DNA from: Craspedostauros australis
Lineage: Eukaryota > Bacillariophyta > Bacillariophyceae > Mastogloiales > Achnanthaceae
NCBI GenBank assembly: GCA_026770025.1
Contig: JAMXDE010000012.1
Location: 1,922,001-1,986,000 of the forward strand
Reading direction: 5' to 3'
DNA: 64,000 bases
Every line of letters starts with the position of its first letter. The stretch's first letter is position 1. The position numbers and the translations under genes are program-made. This document shows, piece by piece, positions 34,982 to 45,487 of the stretch. The notes under the pieces are model-generated. The model saw only the letters and a program-made list of their open reading frames with translations. It was not told the origin of the DNA and searched no databases.

Positions 34982-37900
34982 GTTGTTGAGATTGGTTGGT
35001 GAGCGTTTTTTTTTATGATGGAGTGAGTATTGATGCGAATAGATGTGTTGATTTGTTTTGTGTTTTTGTGTGCTTTTGTGAATTGCTGGATTGGAAATTG
35101 TGTGTGTGTTGCTTCAGTGTCGTGCCGTTTGTGTTGTGTCGTGTTGTGTCGTGTTGTGTCGCGCTTTCCTCCTCATTGGTGAAGAAAGACGTCTCGCGGA
35201 ATGCGGAGCAAAAAACAATCAGTGCGGAACAGCTGATGCGGCAACGAAAGTCATCTCACCTTGGCAGAAATGCGAAGGAGGCCTCAATCCTCACCTCACA
35301 CAAACAGGAGGATGTTGGTGCGTGATCGTAGATAGTCTTGAATCACGGAGACTTCTGCGCAACCAATCAATTAACAGGCGCAATCGGTGAAGCATACATT
35401 CAGAATGCATGATTGTTCTCTGCGTTAATCAAGCTTGGACAAGCCTCAACAAGAGTTGCTCCGTAGTGATCATGGTCCTGACGTGTCTGCTCTCCACCTC
35501 CAATCCCACGTCACCAATAGTTCGCCGCAGAAAATAGCGTCAATGATGGTTTGGAAAGGGGAAACGGATGGACGACGACGTGTGGTGGCTTTGGGGAGAT
35601 ACACCAGTTGCGAGACCTGGATGTCGGGTTGGAATTGTTCGCAGCTTCCTCGATGCGTGCGGACGTGGGACCGGTTCACATCGCCCGATGGATACACTCC
35701 GATCACGAAAGCACTACCCTCTCTCTTCAGAGAGCATTGTTTGTCCGCAGGAACGGGAGGAAGAGCAGGAGTATGCATACGACTATGCAGCAACACAAGT
35801 GAAGGCATGCCGAGTGGTCCACATGTATAGTAGTGTGTGATCGTGCACAAGACCAGGTCAGAGTACGGAGGACGGATCAGAGGAAATAGAGGGCTAGAGC
35901 AAAGCATGCCGAACTTGCCTGCCTGAGCGGTGTCATGGTGCCACGATAGAGTCAGCTCTGCTTCACCTCGTCCTGTGAAACCATCGACCCAATCGCAGGA
36001 GCTCGTAGTCGAGCAACGTTTTTCTGCTTTGGCGAAATGCGAAATGCGATAACGTGATACGTGATTCTAGAACCGCGCCAAGGGCGATTTCAACAAGGCT
36101 AGGCTTGGCTTCGTTTGCTCTTCTCTGTCTCGCGTGCTTTCACAGGATATTCACGAGAGAGGATCTTGTCCACAAAGCGCTTTGATCGAGGTGTGGATGA
36201 TGATGCAGGCTGCCATCTCGGAGATGTTCCGGGGAGGTGTTAATCGAGTGTCGTAGTATGATGGTTCCTGGTACTCCACACTACCTAATATTCGTGTCTC
36301 ACTATTGTAATACTACTCTGTCCAAGCAGCATGCTTTCCATTGCCCACTATGGTTGAGCATTGCGAACGGCAACAACAAAGGTGTATTAATAGAATGCGA
36401 TTGAGAACAACTCGAGAGTAGCAGAATACTCAGGCGCACGCTTAGAGTATTCTGCTGTGCTTTCTTGGAATGTCTCTGGCTTGATGGGATCCCACCACAC
36501 CACCAGCGAGACTACTTCCTGTTCTCTACAAAGTATACGCAGGAGCAAAGAATGGCGACGCGCAACCATCACAGTCCAGCGGGATGGTGGGTCACCTGTT
36601 CTCGCTTCAACGGTTTGTGGGAAGAGGTACAGAACAAAGATATGCCTGCTTGCGTGCAGCCTCTTCGCCACGTCTTGGACACATCCTGTTGTCGCATCCA
36701 CAATCGTGTTCCGTCCCCAGTGATCGGCGGCATCGCTGGTTTTTGGGTTCTTCACAGGCTGGGCTGGTCCACTTTTTCGGGCATTTCTTGTCGCTCCGCT
36801 GACTCACTCCGCCGACTCGCTCCGCTGACTCACTCCACCAACGTCAATCCTTGTTCGTCCTCAGTCTCTGCGTCTCTCTACTTTGTTTGCCAGATTGCGC
36901 TGCACCGCATTGCATTGCTTTGCATTGGGTTGGGAGTCGCTTTTTTCCGTTTGGTTGCGGGTTCTTTGTGCTCTTGTGGGGAAGGGAGAGAGACAAGTTG
37001 ATGCTACCGTACTCGCGTCGTTCTGGTTTGATAGGTACGCCAAGAACAGGAATGGGATGACGAATCGTCCACATCAGGTCCCTGCGGAGAGAAGATTTAC
37101 TTTCCACGAGGTTTCCGAGATGGTGCTCAATTGCGCTCCTGATGTGTTCTACATACTCTCTTGTATTAGTACGACCAACACAAACAAGTGGCACGGAGTG
37201 AGGATCGGGCATTCTGGATGGCAAACCCAGTTGCGTCCTATGTTGACCAAGGGCGGGACCTGATCGTTGCGTAGATGCATGCGATCTCGACGGCACAAGA
37301 AAGAGCGACAATTCATGTTCTTGTGAAAGACCGGGGTATCTTACTCCGCCTGGATGGAACCAGACTCAGCTTGTCCCATGAGGTGTTGTCCATGACGGTA
37401 CCAACGACAACGATTCTGAGAGATGCAGGCTGTTGTGGAGGAAAGCGCGACTTGTGACGCCGTTTCGTTGTTTTGCATCTCCTTTCCCTGCGGGCTCATT
37501 TCGAATGTATTTCTCCGAAGAACTCTCCATTATAACTGTTTTATAACGCTTGTTAACCGTCACATGTATCATTTTGATGTGTATGACATAATGTATTCAA
37601 TATTATCAATAGTTGAGGGTTTGTATTGATCGCCGAACAATGAAGCACATTCTTGCGTAGCTTGGCGAGGGTCCAGGATGGATCGCATCCACGGTTTGGC
37701 TCCTCACCCCACAGAACGCAAACATCGCCAGTTCTTCTCCCACCGTCCAACGCGAACATCAACACGAGCGCTGTTAGTGTCGCCGATCTACAACTCAAGT
37801 CGAGATTCTTACAGAGCAGCTCCATCACTATCATCATCAACAACCGAGCATCAGCAACAACCGAGCATCAGCAACAACAGCATTACCAGCAACAACTGTT

Positions 37901-38083
37901 CTTCCTTGGCGAAGTCTCATCGTTGCAATCTCTATTCCACTGGTCTCGACGAGCGTGTTGTCACATCACATCACGTCGCATCAACTCAACTCAACTCAAC
38001 TCAACGACGCAACGTCGCCAAAGCAAAGAGAGATAAGAGAGACCTGGCAAGTAGATAGCTGACAAGCGAAAGTATCGGCGACA
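34982..38083. other. gene-poor 3.1-kb region
   Basis: Short overlapping frames only. The least unlikely is a minus-strand frame at 35470-35907 (145 codons), and I would not call it a gene without expression or homology. Simple repeats: TGTTGTGTCG-type near 35130-35162, a CGCTGACTCACTC-type repeat near 36795-36838 and an AACTC run near 37979-38003. Confidence 0.4.
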
Positions 38084-38878
38084 ATGGAGATCCTTCGCAA
38101 AGTGCAATTGCTGCTGACGTTGACGTTGTTGTCGTTCGCAGCCATCGCGGCCGATCAGGGCAACAATGACGATGGGACGGATGATGGTAGTGACTCCGTC
38201 TACTTCAAGAACTGCGACGGGTCGTTGGTGCAAGCAACGAGCGTCTCCATCCTTTGTGACAGCCCCAACACGTACTACTACGGAAGCAATGCGTACCGCA
38301 GCAGCCCGTACTGCAACTACGGCGACAAGGCCACCATCGCAGTGTGCTTCGAGGTGACGGAGGACCTGTCGGAGACGCTGGGTGAGATGTACCTGACCTT
38401 GGGCGTGTACTCCGGATCCAGCAGCTACGACGAGCTCCTGTACAGCATCCTCTCCGGACAGGTGTGCAACGGGTTGGTGGGCGACGCCACCTGCACGTAC
38501 GCCGGCAACTACTGCTTCAAGGTCACCAAGACGCTGGACACCCCCAGCGACGGCACCGACAGCGATTTCGTCCCCGCCATCACGATGGCGTTCTCGTCCT
38601 ACGCAGATGAAGGGTACGACCTGGGCAGCGTCAACCGCAACTGCATGAACGACAACTACGGGCAGTACGATCCTTGGGTCAGCGGCGATCCCACCGCCGT
38701 CAAGAACTACCGCAGCGGCAAGTTCCTCAAGAACTATGGTGTGCTGCTGGGAGTCATCGCGTGCGTCGTCCTCTTTGGCATCTTCACGGTCATGCGATCG
38801 ACGCCCGAAAAGAATCTGCCGGTCATGGACGTGCAGGCCAAGATGGACCTGCTGCGTTCCGCCCGAACCGGCGCCTAG
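38084..38878 (+). CDS. secretory single-pass membrane protein of unknown function
   Basis: 264 aa. Residues 1-22 form a signal peptide (VQLLLTLTLLSFAAIAA). The lumenal or extracellular part (~23-215) contains about ten cysteines, many Tyr/Ser, and blocks SVSILCDSPNTYYYGSNAYR, YCNYGDKATIAVCFEVTEDL and YLTLGVYSG, ending with NRNCMNDNYGQYDPW. A TM helix (GVLLGVIACVVLFGIFTVM, ~223-241) and a short cytosolic tail follow, so it is a type I membrane protein. I associate the CDSPxTYYYG and GDKA...F.(I/V)TEDL pattern with secretory proteins repeatedly seen in diatom genomes, without a known function. Codon use is strongly biased to C/G-ending codons, suggesting good expression. Confidence 0.85.
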   Translation: MEILRKVQLLLTLTLLSFAAIAADQGNNDDGTDDGSDSVYFKNCDGSLVQATSVSILCDSPNTYYYGSNAYRSSPYCNYGDKATIAVCFEVTEDLSETLGEMYLTLGVYSGSSSYDELLYSILSGQVCNGLVGDATCTYAGNYCFKVTKTLDTPSDGTDSDFVPAITMAFSSYADEGYDLGSVNRNCMNDNYGQYDPWVSGDPTAVKNYRSGKFLKNYGVLLGVIACVVLFGIFTVMRSTPEKNLPVMDVQAKMDLLRSARTGA

Positions 38879-39595
38879 TCAAATCCGAACTTGGATCTCG
38901 ATCCTTCAAGATGTGTGTAGACAACCACGACAATGCGATGATGACGACCTTGGCAACTTCAAGTCCGCTCACACCATACCAACGTGTCCTTGACGTAATG
39001 TCTGTCGAGGCCATTCGCTGCGTGGTAATACGATCTTAGAGTATACGACACTGCACCATCTTGGGTGCGGCGGATACCTGCATCCTGGCGCATCCGATTC
39101 ATTCCTTCATGCAGAACTTGCATTGTATCCATAATCACTGTAGCTTGTAGAGTGTTAATGTCATACTCCAGATTTCGTCTTTGATCGTGAATTGAGCATG
39201 ACGGATGAATCAAAGCCGTACGACCTACGTACAAGCATGGTGTCTGTCGCCAGCATCAACGGTACTAAAATATAATAATATGATATTGGTACATTGATAG
39301 CAAGACCCGTAGAGATGGTGTTGCGATCCTACGATCACAGTACCATGTACGAAAGAAATTCAAGGAGGCATGTGGCACAATGCAGAAACAGCGGAGTACG
39401 CGCGTATCTGATGATGAAACAGCGCATTGGTACATGTATCTTTCCTCATCATAATTACTGGTCCTCTACGGGTCATGCGCATTATTCGTTGACCCCTGCG
39501 ATGCACCCATTGTGTGCCTGGAGATCAATAGATTGTAGAATAGATCGTACCATACCGCACGATAGTTGTACTCGTACGAGCAGGCAGCTCTAACA
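38879..39595. other. intergenic between convergent genes
   Basis: No gene supported; holds the 3' flanks of the two neighbouring genes. Confidence 0.5.
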
Positions 39596-40408
39596 TCACT
39601 CCTCTTTGTCCAAACGAGATTCGGCATACTCCTTGGCACCCGCGATGAGCTCGGCGCGCAATTCCTCCATTTCCGCCTCACCCAGGTAGGGGAGGGTGTC
39701 GTCGGAGAGATCGGCCACCATCTCGGCCGTCGCATTCTCGATGGCCTTGTTGATGATGCCGCGGAAGGTCGCCTTCGACTTGGCCTTGACATCATCGATC
39801 GCGGGCTGCACGGAGTCCTTGTTGGCCTGCAGGAAGGACTCCTCCTTCTCCTTGACGAGCGTGAGGAAGTCCGCGTAGGACGGGATGCCCTCCGGCAGGA
39901 CGTCGTCGTAGGCATCGAGGCCCGTGACGCCCTCGGGGTAGGTGGCGGTGACGTACTCCTCGCAGCGCTTGACGACCTGCTCGAACTCCCACGTGATGGC
40001 GTCGTCCTTGGTGGGGATGATGGAGTTGAGCTCCTTGACGCTCTGGTTGAGCGTCTCGAGACATACCGTCATGGTCTTGGCCGCCTGATCCTGCAGAGCG
40101 TCGACGGTGTCGGAGAACTTGTAGAAGAGGTATCCCTTGCGGGAGTTGAGATTATGGGCCAGGAGATGGCGGCGGTCCGGGACCTCGTCCTTGACGCGTC
40201 CCAGGCTGCCGGCCTTCTCGTCGAACTCCGCGAGCAGCTCGTTGATCTTCTCGTCCTCGAGGTCGCTGCACTCGGGTTCGGTCGGTGGCGTGCCGTCGTT
40301 CGGGTACACGTTGATCCAGTTGTCGAGCTTCTTGACGAGCGTGGGCACCATGGTGCGGAGCTCGTCGTGCTCCTTGCGCTTCTTGAAGTCGATCAGAATG
40401 AATCCCAT
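39596..40408 (-). CDS. hypothetical all-helical acidic protein, 270 aa
   Basis: Single exon with strong C/G-ending codon bias, ATG at 40408 and an AAG/CAG-rich leader. The start MGFILIDFKKRKEHDELR suggests possible N-myristoylation (Gly2) next to a basic cluster, but this is weak. The rest is charged and helix-forming (DALQDQAAKTMTVCLETLNQ, EFEQVVKRCEEYV, TRMVADLSDD-like acidic stretches) with no TM segment. It ends AKEYAESRLDKEE. I do not recognise a family. Composition resembles a cytosolic scaffold or cytoskeletal-type protein, which is inference. The opposite-strand 299-codon frame at 39566-40465 is its shadow. Confidence 0.8.
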   Translation of the reverse strand: MGFILIDFKKRKEHDELRTMVPTLVKKLDNWINVYPNDGTPPTEPECSDLEDEKINELLAEFDEKAGSLGRVKDEVPDRRHLLAHNLNSRKGYLFYKFSDTVDALQDQAAKTMTVCLETLNQSVKELNSIIPTKDDAITWEFEQVVKRCEEYVTATYPEGVTGLDAYDDVLPEGIPSYADFLTLVKEKEESFLQANKDSVQPAIDDVKAKSKATFRGIINKAIENATAEMVADLSDDTLPYLGEAEMEELRAELIAGAKEYAESRLDKEE

Positions 40409-41119
40409 CTTGCTGCTTCTTCTGAGTTGGTTGGTTGGTTTGTTGGTTTGTTGGTTGGTTCTTAGAATAGAATACTTGCAACTTGTGGCTTATAGATTGG
40501 TCTTGGCCTCGTTCTTGTTCTTGTTGTGGGATGGAGCGGTAGCAGCAAGAGAGAAACATCTCCGTTTCCGAACGGTGTCACCATCACCAAGGTCATGGTC
40601 GTGGCTGTTCTTGGTGGAAAGCGAAGGCAAAAGAGGAAAGATCCCAAACGAGAAAACTGGAAAAGATTCCAGGTTTCGCCTGTCAGGCACTTTGCAAGTA
40701 CCTTTTTGGATACTCGCTTCAGTCATCCAGGTCGTCGCGCCGTCCTGGTTGTTCTTTGCGGTTGTGCGACATTCCTTGGAGACAAACGACATGAACAACG
40801 AGAAACGACCATGTGACACGGTTGTTCACACACAACCAGCCCAGCCGTTGATTTTTCTCTTGGTGGATGTCGTTGATAGCACGATCGCCACACGTTGCAA
40901 TGCGTTGTGACGCCTTGCTTCGCTGAAGCATCATTGTGCCGTCGAACCTGCAAAGAAAAGAATCGGACGGAAGGAACGAATCGAAAGGAGCTGTGAGAGA
41001 GACTGAAGCGGGGTCGATCATATTATACATACGACTGCGGTCTCTCGCAGCCATCGCAAGTCCAGCATTCGATGCAGACATCAGTGCATGGTCGGACGAG
41101 CGGATGGATAGAAGGTTGG
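40409..41119. other. intergenic between divergent genes
   Basis: Lies between the starts of the minus-strand helical protein gene and the plus-strand OTU gene, so it probably carries both promoters. No other feature recognised beyond a short GGTT/TGTT repeat near 40428-40457. Confidence 0.5.
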
Positions 41120-43695
41120 ATGGGTGATCGCCGCAGCGAATCAGACAGGAGTCCGGAGAGAGTCAAACGACGCCCCAAGAGATCGATCCGCCTCATCTCC
41201 AGACCCATCTACGCGGAATCCGAGGACGAGAGCAGCTGTGGCAGTAGCATCAGCCAAGAGAGCAGCATCAGCGGCCAGCACAAACACAGCAGACTCAGCA
41301 AGCACAGAAGCAGCCGCAAGAAAGACGTCGACGGGCGCACTGACGAACGACACGACAAGAAAGCCGTCGCGCACTCCGATTCCACCGTTCCGAGACTTGC
41401 TGCCTCACGGGAACGATCCTTGTGCGAGGATCCACAGATGGCGAAGGGCAAGAAGAAGAAGAGCAGCAAATCGTCTGGCGGAGGCAAGGGATCCAGAAGT
41501 GGCAATGCCAACAACGGCAAAGGCGGAAGCAGCAAGAACAATGAGGGATCCGGCAAAGGCGGCGGCACTCAGCGTTGGTTGCGCCGTCGACAGCGCAGCG
41601 GTGCGAACAAGCATCGGAACTACGCCAACGCCGCAGCGCAAGAGGATCAGCAACTGCGTGATCAGATCGAAGATGGTACGAGCAATCATTGCTAATCTTC
41701 GGAAACAATGGCGACGCTGTGGTGTGCCATGAGCATCCTGCATTGTTCGAGCTTTTTGGAGATTTTCGTTTGCGAGCCTTTTGTTGGTGACTGCGCGGTT
41801 TGTCTTTCAGGCATGTAGCACCATGCACCAAAATTGATGCCAACAGCAGCCGCACACCTCACCATCCATCACTGCATCCATCACTGCATCTCCACATGCT
41901 CCCCTCACATCACCACTGGCATTTTGTTCCATCACGTGGATAACATGGACAACGTGGATTCCGTGCTGCATGGCAATGTGTCCGCACACGATATGACAAC
42001 ATTGCATTACAACCCACTGCCCCGTATCGGATCTCACCTTCGGCATGCCAGACGGAAAGATGACGATCATCGACATGAACGCGGATGGCAACTGCTTGTT
42101 CCGCGCCCTCTCCGATCAGCTGTACCATGACCATGGCAATGAGCACGACGTAGTACGCAACGACGTCTGTGACTTCATGGAGGACAATCCAGACGACTTC
42201 CGCCTCTTCCTCGTGCTGGATGACGACGACGATGAAGACGAGGATGCGTCGGACTTCGACAGCTACATAGACAGCATGAGGCAGGATGGTCAGTGGGGTG
42301 GGAATCTCGAATTGGTTGCCGCAGCCAGGGTGTACGGGTGAGTCAAGTGGACGAACATTTTGACATGATGCCTCCCATACGTGCGTTTGCATGTATTATC
42401 GACAAGGGCGAGAGCGCCATGCAGAGAGCTGATGGAATGCCTGAGCAGACGCCAACTGCGGATCATCACGTCGTGAGAATGTGGAGAACACGGAGAATTG
42501 TATGCATGCATGTATCATAATACATGCATTTCCGGATTCACAAATCCAGCGACGTATGGATCGGCGCGATATGGCTGTGCATCAAATTTGCCGGTGCTGG
42601 ATAGGAAGTGACGGTTGGTGCCATTGTTGCGTCAGCCATCGTGAATATCTCCTGGAGACTTGGATATTAAACCGCAGCTTCAATCGAGAATCGCAGCCCA
42701 GTCACAACCCAACTGAATGCAACCACTCGTATTCGTGCTGCGTCATGGGCTTCTGATCGTGTTCTCCATCCAGCCATCCCATCAACCCGTCAAGCATACC
42801 CGTCCTCACAACCCTGATTTATTCTATCCGGACCTTGATCCGGTTTCCTCTACTTTGCTCTCCTATAACGCTCTATACCACGTGTTATGCGCATCATGCG
42901 AATACAAACGCATGTACGTGAAATCTCGTTGGGTGGTGTGCCGGCAGTCGCAAGATCACTGTATTCTCCGCCAACATGGCGGCGTTCACTATCGATCATG
43001 GACATAAGCACTCCGAGGGTTCGGACCTGCTGCTGAGCTTTCATGACAACGATCACTACAACAGCGTGCGCCTGTCCGGATCCACGCCTTCTGGACATTC
43101 CTCGACGGTGGCGAGCAAGGCGGACGTGAAGCGGAACGACGCATCGAGTAAACGAAGAGATGACGACAGCACAATGAAGAAGCAAACACAGCGACAAGAA
43201 GGAGGAGGAGGAGGAGCGACGGATCAAGAAGCAGGAACTGAATCCCTTTCCGATACGGACGCTTTCGATGCCGGTGACGATTACAGCGGCACGGGAGCAA
43301 CATCAACATCACTCCATTCAAGGAGCGACGGGAAGGGCGGCAGCGAAGTGCCAACGCAATCAAATAGCGGCGCAGAATGCAAGCAATCGGATGATCTCGC
43401 GAGAGGTCGAACCAGTGCCAATCCGCAAGGCAGGCCGAAGTTGGGCAGCGGCATGCTGGGCGATCGCAGTGCGATCAGAGTCAAAATGAGGGTGACGAAG
43501 AAAGGCCCCTGCCCATGCGGGAGCGGCCAGCAGTACAAGAAATGCTGCTTGGTGCGAGAAAAAGCGAACAAGCGCAAGGAGAAGATCAAGGCGACAGCAT
43601 CGTCATCATCCGCAGCAGCAGAAGACAGCGATTACGATCCCAACGGAGACGAGGCGAGCGAGATGAAGGGCAACTTCAGGGTACTAGAAATATAG
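41120..43695 (+). CDS. OTU-family deubiquitinase with C-terminal SEC-C motif, three exons
   Basis: Exons 41120-41675, 42052-42337 and 42948-43695; both introns (376 and 610 bp) are GT-AG and the phases join exactly. The N-terminal ~180 residues are Ser/Lys/Arg- and Gly-rich, including KGKKKKSSKSS. The OTU domain spans all three exons: MNADGNCLFRALSDQLY (catalytic Cys in DGNC) in exon 2, NLELVAAARVYGRKITVFSA across the second splice, and LLLSFHDNDHYNSVRL (catalytic His) in exon 3. Near the C-terminus is a SEC-C zinc motif, CPCGSGQQYKKCC. OTU plus SEC-C resembles OTUD3-like plant proteins. It should cleave ubiquitin chains in cytosol or nucleus. The start could also be ATG 41072 (545 aa instead of 529) or 41438 (MAKGKKKK); codon use upstream of 41438 is gene-like, so I chose 41120. 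Confidence 0.88.
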
Positions 43696-45157
43696 TACTG
43701 TGCTCCACTCTGCTTTATTCGAGAGAGGACTCTGTGCGGAACACACTGTTGCGACACCATACTTGGAATGCTGAATGAGGCCTCCACGACCACGACTACA
43801 CATCGGCATGTTATATTTGCAATCAAGTGCCTTTGCGGTTCCGTGCATGTTTTTCGGGTTCCACGACTCTCCTCCGGTCGCAGGAGTACGACCTGCCCGG
43901 CCACATTCCATCTTCGCTCGTACTGTGTGTACTGTACGTTCCCTCTTGAAGAGGCGGGGCAGAATACGAGGAGAGCCGAGTCGAGAAGCATGGGGAGAGT
44001 GGGTGGTATATGTGAGATCCCACCAGTGCTGCGGACATCAGCGGGGTTGCTGGTATTGCTCATACGATTCATGAGCTTGTTCCAAGGCGATCTCTCTGGC
44101 GTGGTGCGAACATCTTCGTGGTTCGTTTGCAGTGGATTCGTCAGTCGTGCCAACGCGAGAGTCCCAAAGAAGCGAGTTGGCGACGAGCAGCACAGCATGG
44201 AGCCAAGCGTGCTCCACCATGGCGCTGCTTTCGACTCGCGCTCGCGCGGTTGGTTGACTACTGTTGGTCATGTGGTGCCGTCGCACTGCGAGTAAGTATG
44301 AGTGTTTCTTTTCGTTTCTATTGTATGATCTGGTGTTTTAGTTGTATTTGTATTTCTTGAGTGTCTACTGTTGTTGCATCCGCGATGCTCTACTTTGTGT
44401 CGCTGGAGAGTGTGGTATCCTTCCTATTGACTGATCAGCAGCCGGCTTGTTGCATCCAGCTGGATTTGGCTGGTTTGTGGGGTTGCGACGTTCGCTTGCC
44501 TTTCTGCAGAAGATTCGTGCCTGGGAAATCTTCGGTGTCACAGGAAGGGTGATTGATTCGGGCCCATGCCGGAAACAGTTATCCGTTGGGTCTTCGGCCC
44601 TTGGGGAAAACACGTTCCTGGTGAGGTCGAACTTCAACTGGGAGATAGTGCATGCTGCGCAGCGATGTGGCTTGAGTGAGCAATGCTGCTTCGTGCCAAC
44701 ATGGAGATGTTCGCCATGTGGACTTGGTCGTTCTCGTTGCGGCAGTCGTGCGTTGTCGGCTTGAAGTGGAGTCTGCTGCATGGAAGATCACGCAAAGTGA
44801 GTATTTTGCCTTCTTGCACGTTCACAGAGGATCGTGCAAGCAATTGGCCATTCCATCGCGCCTGTTTGCGTGAGCCACACTGCTCACGCGGTAATCTCGC
44901 ATGTCATTGTTTCCTCCTTGTTGTTGGAAGCACAGGGGGATCGACATGGTCGGCGGATGTTCAGTCTGGCCGTTCGGCGTGATGCAGTCCCTTCCTTCGT
45001 CCCGTGCTGGTCTCACGAAAAATGACCGGCATGTAGAAGAGACTGGGAGAGCCAGAATGGCTGCTTGTAGTGTCGTCCATGTTGCGTCTATGCGTCTGTG
45101 CGTCTGAGTGTGTGTATGATGACACAGGTCATGTCATCTCATCTTGTGGCATGGTGT
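43696..45157. other. gene-poor stretch
   Basis: Overlapping frames on both strands (for example 43632-44198 minus and 43768-44295 plus) with no recognisable domain. I see nothing I can call. Confidence 0.4.
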
Positions 45158-45487
45158 TCATGAAGAAGCAGCTGCCTCCAGGGCGGCCATGATTGCGGCG
45201 CGATCCGCGCGGTTCATTCGCACGGTATTACGTCTGGTGGGAATGGAGGGTGGGGTGTCCTTGCTGTTGGTGCTGTCAGTGTTGGTGAAGAAAGAGATGC
45301 GGGGCATGGAGCCACGACGAGGACATGATGGGATGCTGTCGCGGTCCTGGGAGTTGGAGCGTGACAGTGGCGCCGACTGCCGGCGTCTTCCGTAGTGGAG
45401 GCATGGCTCTTCATCTGGCGCTCCGAAGATCTCGCTCACCTCCTCCTCGAAGTCCTTGTTGGAAACGTCAATCACTCGTCCGATCAT
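45158..45487 (-). CDS. small hypothetical protein, 109 aa
   Basis: Compact frame from ATG 45487: MIGRVIDVSNKDFEEEVSEI, then FGAPDEEPCLHYGRRRQSAP, a Ser/Arg-rich middle (RSNSQDRDSIPSCPRRGSMP) and a C-terminal helix MNRADRAAIMAALEAAASS. Codon use is gene-like and the frame lacks repeat artefacts. The R-R-x-S/S-x-S clusters look like kinase sites. No TM segment or signal. Function unknown. Confidence 0.55.
   Translation of the reverse strand: MIGRVIDVSNKDFEEEVSEIFGAPDEEPCLHYGRRRQSAPLSRSNSQDRDSIPSCPRRGSMPRISFFTNTDSTNSKDTPPSIPTRRNTVRMNRADRAAIMAALEAAASS

Noticed and set aside
39566-40465. 299-codon plus-strand ORF
   Set aside because: Lies opposite the 270-aa helical protein gene; Val/Leu/Gly-rich translation typical of the antisense of a biased gene.
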